Assembly (NCBI GenBank): GCA_937889485.1
Contig: CALAPG010000251.1
Coordinates: 1 to 5,803 of the forward strand
Length of the DNA: 5,803 nucleotides
Direction of reading: 5' to 3'
Origin: an uncultured Moraxella sp.
Lineage (GTDB): Bacteria > Pseudomonadota > Gammaproteobacteria > Pseudomonadales > Moraxellaceae
The notes under the pieces: generated by a model
What the model was told of the DNA's origin: nothing
The model's input: only the letters and a program-made list of their open reading frames with translations
Database searches by the model: none
Shown here: positions 1 through 5,535 of the stretch, piece by piece
Numbering within the stretch: the stretch's first letter is position 1
Layout: the number at the start of each line of letters is the position of its first letter
Made by a program: the position numbers and the translations under genes

Positions 1-121
1 TGGCATAGATTAATTTTTCAAGTATACAAAAACAAAAAAAACGGTATTTTAAAGGTGACAGCCCCATAAAACCCGTTTATTTGCAAAGCAATAATAACAA
101 ATAATCCTAAAAAATACCATA

Positions 122-153
122 TTTAGCTGATTTTTCTAGTAAAAATGGCTAAA
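122..153. other. 13-bp imperfect hairpin / inverted repeat upstream of ispH
   Basis: Arms 122-128 and 147-153 pair as TTTAGCT with GGCTAAA (six Watson-Crick pairs plus one T-G wobble). A single bulged G at 129 follows, then ATTTTT (130-135) pairs with AAAAAT (141-146) around the loop CTAGT. It ends 38 nt before the ispH start codon. No T-tract follows on either strand, so it is a poor intrinsic terminator. It could be an operator-like dyad near the ispH promoter or a leader RNA hairpin. The complementarity is directly visible; any function is inference. Confidence 0.4.
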
Positions 154-162
154 ATAACCACA

Positions 163-168
163 TATACT
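163..168 (+). promoter_or_regulatory. possible -10 box of the ispH promoter
   Basis: TATACT matches five of six positions of the sigma-70 -10 consensus and lies 23 nt before the ispH start codon. No convincing -35 hexamer is present at 16-18 nt spacing; the region there is A-rich (about 139-146). If real, the transcript would start near 175 and have a very short leader. The rest of 1-162 holds no gene that I can support, only AT-rich sequence with the dyad at 122-153. Confidence 0.3.
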
Positions 169-191
169 CACCCATTGATAAAAGATCACCT

Positions 192-1160
192 ATGAAAATA
201 TTACTTGCCAATCCTCGGGGTTTTTGTGCAGGCGTTGACCGTGCCATTGCTATCGTCAATGAAGCGTTGGCGCGCTTTGAGCCGCCTATTTATGTGCGTC
301 ATGAGGTTGTCCACAACAAATTTGTGGTGGGCGATCTTGCCAGTCGTGGGGCGGTGTTTGTTGAAGAATTAGATGAAGTGCCCGATGGGGCGATTGTAAT
401 TTTTTCCGCCCATGGCGTATCAAAAGCCGTAGAAGATGAAGCCAAACGTCGCAACCTCACTATTTTTGATGCCACTTGCCCATTGGTCACCAAAGTGCAT
501 ATTGAAGTTAATAAATTTGCCAAGACGGGCATGGATGCGGTGTTAATTGGTCATGCAGGCCACCCCGAAGTAGAAGGCACCATGGGGCGCTTTGATGGGC
601 AGTATGGCGGCAAAATCCATCTAGTTGAAGATGTGAGCGATGTGGCAAAACTTGACTTACCAAGTGATAGCGAGTTGGCATTTGTCACCCAAACCACCTT
701 ATCTATGGATGATACCGCAGGGGTGATTGATGCGCTCAAAGACAAATTTCCCAATATCCACGCCCCGCGCAAAGACGATATCTGCTATGCCACCCAAAAC
801 CGCCAAGATGCGGTCAAAAATCTTGCCGCGCGTTGCCAAGTAGTGTTGGTGGTGGGCAGTCCTAACTCATCAAACTCCAACCGCCTACGTGAACTTGCCG
901 AACGCTTAGGGGCAAAATCCTATCTGATAGACAACGCCTCACAGATGCAGCAAAACTGGTTTGACCATGTCAGCTGCGTGGGTGTCACCGCAGGGGCATC
1001 TGCCCCCGAAGTGCTTATCCAAGAAGTATTAGATACCCTACAAGCATGGGGTGGTCATCCACCTGTCGAGCTCTCGGGCATTCAAGAAGATGTCACGTTT
1101 AGCTTACCAAAAGCGCTACGCACCACCCAAAACGTGCCCGCCACCCCCAACACTCACTAA
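192..1160 (+). CDS. ispH: 4-hydroxy-3-methylbut-2-enyl diphosphate reductase (IspH/LytB)
   Basis: This is the last enzyme of the MEP (non-mevalonate) isoprenoid pathway, a cytosolic iron-sulfur protein. It reduces HMBPP to isopentenyl and dimethylallyl diphosphate. The 322-residue product closely follows E. coli IspH (316 aa) from its first residues. The three cysteines that hold the iron-sulfur cluster are visible at Cys12 (RGFCAG), Cys96 (DATCPLVTK) and Cys198 (KDDICYAT). Substrate-binding histidines fall at 41 (VRHEVVH), 74 (SAHGV) and 124 ([11 protein letters not shown]). Glu126 is the proton-relay residue, Thr168 sits in TQTTL, and Ser226-Ser227-Asn228 plus Ser270 (GASAP) are the phosphate-binding residues. 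All key residues are present. The C-terminal dozen residues are variable and not family-conserved. The start is fixed by alignment with the family N-terminus. There is no strong Shine-Dalgarno, only AAAGAT about 8 nt upstream. The gene appears to be a single transcription unit, since a promoter-bearing spacer separates it from htpG. Confidence 0.98.
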   Translation: MKILLANPRGFCAGVDRAIAIVNEALARFEPPIYVRHEVVHNKFVVGDLASRGAVFVEELDEVPDGAIVIFSAHGVSKAVEDEAKRRNLTIFDATCPLVTKVHIEVNKFAKTGMDAVLIGHAGHPEVEGTMGRFDGQYGGKIHLVEDVSDVAKLDLPSDSELAFVTQTTLSMDDTAGVIDALKDKFPNIHAPRKDDICYATQNRQDAVKNLAARCQVVLVVGSPNSSNSNRLRELAERLGAKSYLIDNASQMQQNWFDHVSCVGVTAGASAPEVLIQEVLDTLQAWGGHPPVELSGIQEDVTFSLPKALRTTQNVPATPNTH

Positions 1161-1205
1161 CCTAGCACACCCTAAAACCTGCCTTGCTGTCATCACCAAC
1201 CTTTA

Positions 1206-1262
1206 TAGCCCCATATAGCTAGCCCCATGAGATAACTAATCACGGGGCTAATTTAATCTCAT
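1206..1262. other. interleaved inverted repeats downstream of ispH
   Basis: TAGCCCC (1220-1226) pairs with GGGGCTA (1244-1250), and ATGAGAT (1227-1233) pairs with ATCTCAT (1256-1262). The arms run in the order A-B-A'-B', so the two stems either form a pseudoknot or exclude each other. A second copy of TAGCCCCAT at 1206-1214 repeats 1220-1228 and could compete for the same partner. The first stem may act as a weak ispH terminator or mRNA 3'-end stabiliser, but only ATTTAA follows it rather than a T-run. The complementarity is seen; the function is unknown. Confidence 0.4.
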
Positions 1263-1268
1263 AAACGC

Positions 1269-1320
1269 TTGCCAAATGTACTTCGTACCCAGTCATGGCA
1301 ATCAAGGGCGCCATTCGCCC
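1269..1320. other. two further hairpins in the ispH-htpG spacer
   Basis: TTGCCA (1269-1274) pairs with TGGCAA (1296-1301), and GTAC-TTC-GTAC (1278-1288) can form a small hairpin inside it. Immediately after, GGGCG (1306-1310) pairs with CGCCC (1316-1320) around the loop CCATT. That short GC-rich stem is followed by GTAATTTTG, a poor T-tract. Together with the dyads at 1206-1262 this makes about 115 nt of locally self-complementary sequence. It may help end ispH transcription, or belong to an unrecognised intergenic repeat or small RNA. Confidence 0.35.
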
Positions 1321-1341
1321 GTAATTTTGCATTATTTTGCG

Positions 1342-1347
1342 TATAAT
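1342..1347 (+). promoter_or_regulatory. candidate sigma-70 -10 box for htpG
   Basis: TATAAT is a perfect -10 hexamer, 97 nt before the htpG start. The -35 region at standard spacing (about 1319-1324, CCGTAA) is weak, so the promoter would need an activator or be of low strength. It would give a leader of roughly 90 nt containing the CTTGAAA motifs and the hairpin described separately. Confidence 0.4.
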
Positions 1348-1369
1348 CTCATTAAAAACACCCCATTCC

Positions 1370-1395
1370 CTTGAAAATTTTACCCATCACCATCA
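1370..1395 (+). promoter_or_regulatory. candidate heat-shock (sigma-32) promoter for htpG
   Basis: CCCTTGAAA (1368-1376) matches the core of the sigma-32 -35 element. CACCATCA (1388-1395) matches five of the seven specified bases of the CCCCATnT -10 element, with about 12 nt between CTTGAA and it, slightly shorter than usual. In many proteobacteria htpG is controlled by sigma-32, so the position makes sense. A second CTTGAAA at 1412-1418 has no suitable -10 before the start codon. The -35 is good, the -10 is only fair, and the call is an inference. Confidence 0.4.
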
Positions 1396-1416
1396 AGTAT
1401 TTTTTGTTTTACTTGA
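1393..1416 (+). other. leader hairpin just upstream of the htpG ribosome binding site
   Basis: TCAAGTA (1393-1399) pairs perfectly with TACTTGA (1410-1416) around a ten-base T-rich loop (1400-1409). It sits 18 nt before the ribosome binding site GGAG (1434-1437). In the mRNA it would form a 7-bp stem near the translation start if transcription begins at the upstream TATAAT. From the sigma-32-like promoter, the start would fall at or past the first arm. As DNA it is an inverted repeat that could bind a regulator. Confidence 0.35.
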
Positions 1417-1443
1417 AACATTTTTTGGAACATGGAGAAAATA

Positions 1444-3372
1444 ATGTCAACCCCACAAAAACACGTCTTTGAAGCCGAAGTCTCTCAGCTATTACACCTT
1501 GTTACCCATTCCTTATACTCAAACGCCGATATTTTTGTGCGCGAACTGGTATCAAACGCCTCAGATGCCTGTGACAAACTACGTTTTGAAGGCAACCAAA
1601 ACGATGGCTTATATGAAGGTGATAGCGAGTTACGCATCCGTATTGATATCGACAAAGACGCCAAAACCATCCGCTTTATTGATAACGGTATTGGCATGAA
1701 TAAAGCCGATGCTATCGAACACCTTGGCACCATTGCCAAATCAGGCACCAAAGCATTTTTAGACAGACTGACCGATGCCCAAAAGCAAGACGGCAACTTA
1801 ATTGGTCAATTTGGGGTAGGTTTTTACTCAGGATTTATCGTGGCAGACACCATCACAGTAGAAAGCCGTAAAGCGGGAGAAGCTGCCAACCAAGGCGTGC
1901 GCTGGGTATCGACAGGCACGGGCGAATTTACCACCGAAACCATCCAAAAAGCCGAGCGTGGCACCACCATCATTTTGCATATCAAAGACGAACACAGCGA
2001 GTACCTAGACCGCCAAAAAATTAAATCTTTGGTCAATAAATACTCAGACCATATCAGCTTACCCATCCAAATGCGTAAAGAAGTCTGGCAAGAAGAGGAG
2101 CTTACCGAAGAACAAAAAGCCGACGAAAACGCCACCCCAAACGGTCACATGGTCACTACCGATGAATGGGAAACCATCAACCAAGCCAACGCGCTTTGGA
2201 CACGTAGCGCAAGCGACATCAGCGAGGAAGAATATAAAGATTTTTATAAAAACCTCAGCTATGACTATGACGAGCCATTAACATGGACGCACAACCGCGT
2301 GGAAGGTCGCCTGCAATACACCCAACTACTCTATATTCCCAAAAAAGCCCCTTTTGACTTGTACCAACGCGACCAAAAACACGGACTAAAACTCTACGTC
2401 AAACGCGTATTTATCATGGATGATGCCGAGCAGCTACTACCTATGTACCTACGCTTTGTCAAAGGCGTGATTGACACCGCAGACTTACCGCTAAACGTCA
2501 GCCGTGAAATCCTACAAGAAAGCCGCGATGTCAAAGCCATCCGTGACGGTAACGCACGCCGTATATTGACCATGCTTGCCGCCCTTGCCAACAGCGACGA
2601 TGCCGAAAAACAACAAAAATACCAAGAATTTTATGCCGAATTTGGTGACGTCCTCAAAGAAGGTTTGGGTGAAGATCAAGCCAACCAAGATAAAATTGCC
2701 AAACTACTTCGCTACGCCACCACCACAGAAGACAACGTCGCAACCAGCTTTGGTGACTACAAAGCGCGCATGAAAGACGGACAAAAAGCCATTTATTACT
2801 TGACTGCAGATAGCTTAAGCGCTGCCAAAAACAGCCCACAGCTAGAAATGTTCAAGAAAAAAGGCATCGAAGTCATCTTGATGACCAGCCGTGTGGATGA
2901 GTGGGCGATGAACTTCTTGTTTGAGTTTGACGGTACACCACTGCAAAACGTTGCCAAAGGCGCCGTGGATTTGGGTGATTTGACCGATGAAACCGAAAAA
3001 GAACAAGCCAAACAAGCCGAAGAAACCCTAAAACCTGTGGTAGAAAAATTAAAAGGCAGCTTATCTAACCGTGCCAAAGACGTGCGTGTATCAACACGTT
3101 TGGTAGATAGCCCTGCGTTATTGGTTACTGCCGATGGGGAGCTATCACCGCAAATGGTACAGATGCTCAAACAAATGGGGCAACCCGTGCCAGAGAGCAA
3201 GCCGATTTTGGAAGTCAACCCAAGCCACCCATTGATTCAAAAACTAGAAACCTCTAGCCAGTTTGATGACCTAGCGCAAGTCATCTTTGACCAAGCGTTA
3301 TTGGCAGAAGGCGGTCAGCTTGAAGACCCCGCTGCGTATGTCAAACGTGTCAACGCGTTATTGATGAAATAA
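1444..3372 (+). CDS. htpG: Hsp90-family molecular chaperone HtpG
   Basis: HtpG is a cytosolic, homodimeric ATP-dependent chaperone that remodels client proteins, often with DnaK. The start chosen gives 642 residues ([13 protein letters not shown]) because GGAG at 1434-1437 lies 6 nt before this ATG. The in-frame ATG at 1432 overlaps that ribosome binding site and has none of its own. The N-terminal GHKL ATPase domain (about 1-212) shows Glu34 and Asn38 ([10 protein letters not shown]), DNGIGM at 80-85, GTIAKSGT at 95-102 and the lid/glycine motif GQFGVGFYS at 121-129. An acidic charged stretch at about 213-240 explains why it is longer than the 624-residue E. coli protein. The middle domain contains LWTR (251-254), HNRVEG (283-288) and the ATP-contacting Arg354 in LNVSREILQ. 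The C-terminal dimerisation domain ends with [22 protein letters not shown] and, as in other bacterial HtpG, lacks the eukaryotic MEEVD tail. Expression is probably heat-inducible, given the CTTGAAA element upstream. A strong terminator follows 31 nt after the stop. Confidence 0.98.
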   Translation: MSTPQKHVFEAEVSQLLHLVTHSLYSNADIFVRELVSNASDACDKLRFEGNQNDGLYEGDSELRIRIDIDKDAKTIRFIDNGIGMNKADAIEHLGTIAKSGTKAFLDRLTDAQKQDGNLIGQFGVGFYSGFIVADTITVESRKAGEAANQGVRWVSTGTGEFTTETIQKAERGTTIILHIKDEHSEYLDRQKIKSLVNKYSDHISLPIQMRKEVWQEEELTEEQKADENATPNGHMVTTDEWETINQANALWTRSASDISEEEYKDFYKNLSYDYDEPLTWTHNRVEGRLQYTQLLYIPKKAPFDLYQRDQKHGLKLYVKRVFIMDDAEQLLPMYLRFVKGVIDTADLPLNVSREILQESRDVKAIRDGNARRILTMLAALANSDDAEKQQKYQEFYAEFGDVLKEGLGEDQANQDKIAKLLRYATTTEDNVATSFGDYKARMKDGQKAIYYLTADSLSAAKNSPQLEMFKKKGIEVILMTSRVDEWAMNFLFEFDGTPLQNVAKGAVDLGDLTDETEKEQAKQAEETLKPVVEKLKGSLSNRAKDVRVSTRLVDSPALLVTADGELSPQMVQMLKQMGQPVPESKPILEVNPSHPLIQKLETSSQFDDLAQVIFDQALLAEGGQLEDPAAYVKRVNALLMK

Positions 3373-3403
3373 CAGCACCTGCTAGGCTAATCTAGAAACC
3401 CTC

Positions 3404-3435
3404 AAAAAAGCCAAGTTGATACTTGGCTTTTTTTT
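3404..3435. terminator. bidirectional intrinsic terminator between htpG and the convergent DUF2628 gene
   Basis: A 13-bp perfect stem pairs AAAAAAGCCAAGT (3404-3416) with ACTTGGCTTTTTT (3421-3433) around the tetraloop TGAT. Eight T residues (3428-3435) follow on the plus strand, and six on the minus strand (complement of 3404-3409). It therefore works as a Rho-independent terminator in both directions. The stop codon of the minus-strand gene (3434-3436) directly abuts the stem, so the two convergent genes share this one terminator with almost no spare sequence. Confidence 0.92.
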
Positions 3436-4381
3436 AACGCTCGGCAACCATACATTGTTTGGGAATTTGCTTACGATTGAGCGAGGTCATGCAGCCCCAA
3501 TTTTGCAAGGATTTTTGGTCACTACTTCGATACATCACCAGTGTTTGACCGTTGAGCCAGCGATTAGGAAACGGCACATCCTGCACCGTTGCTTGTACCA
3601 TACAATGACTAGAGGGCGGAATACCTTCAGCTTGGGTTAATACCTTTAACACCACTTTTTGGTTGTCGGTGGAAAGTGGCGTATTGACAGGGCATTGCCC
3701 CGTGGCTTGATAAATCGCCTCCACTCGCGCCTGCGCGCCTTGCACAATATCATATACGTCAAACAAGGTTTCATTGGCTTTTTGCTTGGCATAAATAGGC
3801 AAAAACTGCACTTGCACCACTGCCAGTACAAACATATAAAACCCAAATGCCAGCCCCATTCCCACCCAGCTGACGCCACCATGCTGGCGGATGTGCGCAA
3901 GCTGTTTTTCTTCATCGCGGGGGTACAGATCAATGGCGTCTGCAATCTCGCGGCGCGCCATACGGTAATAATACGCATCACTCCAGCGCGCCACCATCAC
4001 CGACCAAAACACCCAAATGACCACCGCAATGGTGATACGTAAAGGCATTTGTAGGGCATCAGCAAGATTGCCAATCAGTAAATACTCCGCCACCACCAAA
4101 ATAATGGTCACGTTGAGCTGAATAAACGACCAACCTGCCACCGAATACACAATGCTATCTAAAAACCGCTTGCGATATAATAGCCAAGGAAAGGTCATAA
4201 AAAAGGCCGCCCAGTGCCACTTGGCAGATAGCTTGCCTGCTTGGTCAAATTCTGCAAAGCGCTTGAGATAGTAGGCTTGGGAGCGACCACCAATAAAGGC
4301 TTTGTCATACATTAATCGCTGCTTATCGGTCAGCTGCGACTGCCAAAACGGTGGCGGCGTGGTGGTTTCTATAAATAGCAT
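3434..4381 (-). CDS. DUF2628-type membrane protein with C-terminal type IV pilin-like domain
   Basis: This is a 315-residue predicted inner-membrane protein of unknown function. Residues 12-135 resemble DUF2628: FWQSQLTDKQRLMYDKAFIGG, then KWHWAAFFMTFPWLLYRKRF (54-73), hydrophobic spans at about 74-103 and 112-132, and ARWSDAYYYRMARREI (131-146). A charged stretch (147-168) precedes a fourth hydrophobic segment (172-196). From there it reads like a type IV pilin: the hydrophobic helix breaks at FLPIYAKQK (193-201), an amphipathic helix runs to ARVEAIYQATGQCP (218-231), then a probable beta-rich globular part. The protein has only four cysteines, 230, 260, 297 and 310, all in this last part. 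The final pair, WGC-(12 residues)-C with IPK before the last Cys, matches the spacing of the disulfide loop of Pseudomonas PilA-type pilins. There is no prepilin peptidase G/FTLIE site, so it is unlikely to be processed like a pilin. The tail probably faces the periplasm. The start is the first ATG; its ribosome binding site is weak. It is convergent with htpG and divergent from trmB. Confidence 0.85.
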   Translation of the reverse strand: MLFIETTTPPPFWQSQLTDKQRLMYDKAFIGGRSQAYYLKRFAEFDQAGKLSAKWHWAAFFMTFPWLLYRKRFLDSIVYSVAGWSFIQLNVTIILVVAEYLLIGNLADALQMPLRITIAVVIWVFWSVMVARWSDAYYYRMARREIADAIDLYPRDEEKQLAHIRQHGGVSWVGMGLAFGFYMFVLAVVQVQFLPIYAKQKANETLFDVYDIVQGAQARVEAIYQATGQCPVNTPLSTDNQKVVLKVLTQAEGIPPSSHCMVQATVQDVPFPNRWLNGQTLVMYRSSDQKSLQNWGCMTSLNRKQIPKQCMVAER

Positions 4382-4394
4382 GGTTGTTTTTGTA

Positions 4395-4423
4395 TTTATC
4401 CCATATCGATTTTCACTTATAAT
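4395..4423 (+). promoter_or_regulatory. candidate trmB promoter in the divergent DUF2628-trmB spacer
   Basis: TATAAT (4418-4423) is a perfect -10 hexamer. With 17-nt spacing, TTTATC (4395-4400) is a weak -35 (three of six). Transcription would start near 4430, giving a leader of about 32 nt. The same AT-rich core reads TATTAT on the minus strand (4419-4424), so a divergent promoter for the DUF2628 gene may overlap it. No good minus-strand -35 is visible. The whole spacer is only 80 bp (4382-4461), so both promoters must lie within it or inside the neighbouring genes. Confidence 0.5.
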
Positions 4424-4461
4424 AGCAAAATTTTATCACAAACACGGTTTTTTGGCATACC

Positions 4462-5295
4462 ATGAACCCCAATAATCTGCAAAATTCTGAACAAAATATG
4501 ACTACCAATCACACTTCCCCACAGCCCTTATCGCCTACTGCCCAATCCACCTTGCCATCATCACCAACATCAGACAGCGAGCCAAGACGGGTCATTCAAA
4601 CCTTTATGAAACGCAAAACCCACATGGGTAAAAAAGCAGAAGCGGGGTTACAGGCAGATTTTGCCCATTTTTTTGTGCAGCCTGACTTAGCCGCTATTCA
4701 AGCAATGGATATTGAGGGTATCACCAATTTACGCGCATTATTTACCAACGCTGAAGCACCGCTCACCTTGGAGATTGGCTTTGGGATGGGCGCAAGTTTG
4801 GTGGAGATGGCAGCCGCTGCCCCAGAGCGCAACTTTGTGGGTATTGAAGTTCATGAGGCAGGCTTGGGCAATTGTGCTTTTTTGGCAGGCGAACAGCAAT
4901 TAACCAATCTTAAACTTATCAGCGGCGATGCCATTAGTTTAATGAAGCAGTTACCTAGCGCGCATGTTGATACCGTTCAGTTGTATTTTCCCGATCCGTG
5001 GCAAAAAAAGCGCCACTTTAAACGCCGTTTTGTCACCCCCGAGCGCATGGCGGTGGTGGCTGCCGTGCTAAAAACTGGCGGTATTTTTCATGCGGCAACC
5101 GACTGGGCACATTATGCACACTGGATGATTGAGGTGATGGACAGTTTGCCTGCATTTAGCAATGTGGCGGGCAACAATAGTGAGGGTATCGGCAATTTTT
5201 TACCGCGTCCCGATTTTCGCCCGTTGACCAAATTTGAAAAACGGGGTATTCAAGAAGGTCGTGAGATTTACGATATCATGTACCACAAACTTTGA
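4462..5295 (+). CDS. trmB: tRNA (guanine-N7-)-methyltransferase TrmB
   Basis: TrmB is a SAM-dependent cytosolic enzyme that makes m7G at position 46 in the variable loop of many tRNAs. The 277-residue product carries the family motifs in order. The basic N-terminal segment [11 protein letters not shown] (42-52) is followed by the SAM-binding glycine loop [11 protein letters not shown] (103-113), then GIEVH (127-131). GDA (155-157) comes next, then the signature [16 protein letters not shown] (174-189) containing the catalytic/substrate region. ATDW (212-215) and the closing [10 protein letters not shown] (253-262) complete the set. E. coli TrmB is 239 residues; the excess is mostly a low-complexity Asn/Ser/Thr/Pro-rich N-terminus (about 1-40). 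The start is uncertain: neither the ATG at 4462 nor the in-frame ATG at 4498 (Met13) has a clear Shine-Dalgarno. The longer form is kept because the -10 box at 4418-4423 lies well ahead of it. A terminator follows 37 nt after the stop, so it is probably monocistronic. Confidence 0.96.
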   Translation: MNPNNLQNSEQNMTTNHTSPQPLSPTAQSTLPSSPTSDSEPRRVIQTFMKRKTHMGKKAEAGLQADFAHFFVQPDLAAIQAMDIEGITNLRALFTNAEAPLTLEIGFGMGASLVEMAAAAPERNFVGIEVHEAGLGNCAFLAGEQQLTNLKLISGDAISLMKQLPSAHVDTVQLYFPDPWQKKRHFKRRFVTPERMAVVAAVLKTGGIFHAATDWAHYAHWMIEVMDSLPAFSNVAGNNSEGIGNFLPRPDFRPLTKFEKRGIQEGREIYDIMYHKL

Positions 5296-5332
5296 GGGCA
5301 TTGCCTACGCGCTCACCACAAGTAGCAGACTG

Positions 5333-5364
5333 AAAAAGGATAATGCGTATATTATCCTTTTTTT
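5333..5364 (+). terminator. intrinsic terminator of trmB
   Basis: AAAAAGGATAAT (5333-5344) pairs perfectly with ATTATCCTTTTT (5351-5362) around the loop GCGTAT, giving a 12-bp stem that runs into seven T residues (5358-5364). It lies 37 nt past the trmB stop. The A-run on the 5' side means it could also stop minus-strand transcription, though no minus-strand gene is nearby. Confidence 0.9.
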
Positions 5365-5459
5365 ATGGCGGCTTTTTTTCTACAATGTTACGTTTGACGA
5401 TCTATTGAGCTAATTGCCGCGGCTATTGGGCAGTTATTTATTGAGTTGTGATACTTACT

Positions 5460-5508
5460 TCAAAATGCGCTGCGTTGTGATGACTAACAAGCTAGCCTAT
5501 CATTTTGA
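5460..5508. repeat. 8-bp inverted repeat flanking the putP promoter
   Basis: TCAAAATG (5460-5467) is the exact reverse complement of CATTTTGA (5501-5508). The arms are centred 41 bp apart (about four helical turns) and straddle the candidate -35 and -10 boxes; the right arm overlaps the -10. GTTGTGAT is also directly repeated at 5445-5452 and 5474-5481. The spacing would suit a regulator binding both arms, but in AT-rich DNA an 8-bp match can arise by chance. Confidence 0.25.
5475..5503 (+). promoter_or_regulatory. candidate sigma-70 promoter of putP
   Basis: TTGTGA (5475-5480, four of six) and TATCAT (5498-5503, five of six) are separated by exactly 17 nt. The predicted start near 5510 leaves a leader of about 26 nt that includes the ribosome binding site AGGAG (5524-5528). 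It is the best-spaced promoter pair in the 171-nt spacer. The spacer otherwise holds a T-run (5373-5379) without a stem and a GCCGCGGC palindrome (5416-5423). Confidence 0.5.
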
Positions 5509-5535
5509 GCTGGGTATAACCTTAGGAGTACTGGG

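Noticed and set aside
39..118. Inverted repeats AAACGG/CCGTTT (39-44, 73-78) and GGTATTTT/AAAATACC (43-50, 111-118)
   Set aside because: Arms are 6-8 bp with loops of 28 and 60 nt in very AT-rich DNA; chance matches are likely and no function is suggested by context.
1306..1330. GGGCG/CGCCC hairpin as a standard intrinsic terminator for ispH
   Set aside because: The stem is only 5 bp and GTAATTTTG follows instead of a continuous T-run, so it is reported as a hairpin rather than a terminator.
1432..1443. Upstream in-frame ATG giving a 646-residue HtpG
   Set aside because: This ATG overlaps the GGAG ribosome binding site that serves the ATG at 1444 and has no spaced Shine-Dalgarno of its own; the family N-terminus also fits the shorter form.
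1485..2135. Two antisense open frames of 103 residues inside htpG
   Set aside because: They lie opposite conserved HtpG codons, have Ser/Arg-rich unstructured translations, no recognisable domain and no ribosome binding site; these are coding-strand shadows.
2796..3218. 140-residue antisense open frame in the htpG C-terminal region
   Set aside because: It is fully opposite conserved HtpG sequence and its translation looks like no known protein; long antisense frames are common opposite codon-biased genes.
3659..4042. 127-residue plus-strand open frame opposite the DUF2628 gene
   Set aside because: The minus-strand frame is longer, has a coherent membrane and pilin-like design and shares the terminator; the plus frame has an erratic His/Arg-rich composition and no ribosome binding site.
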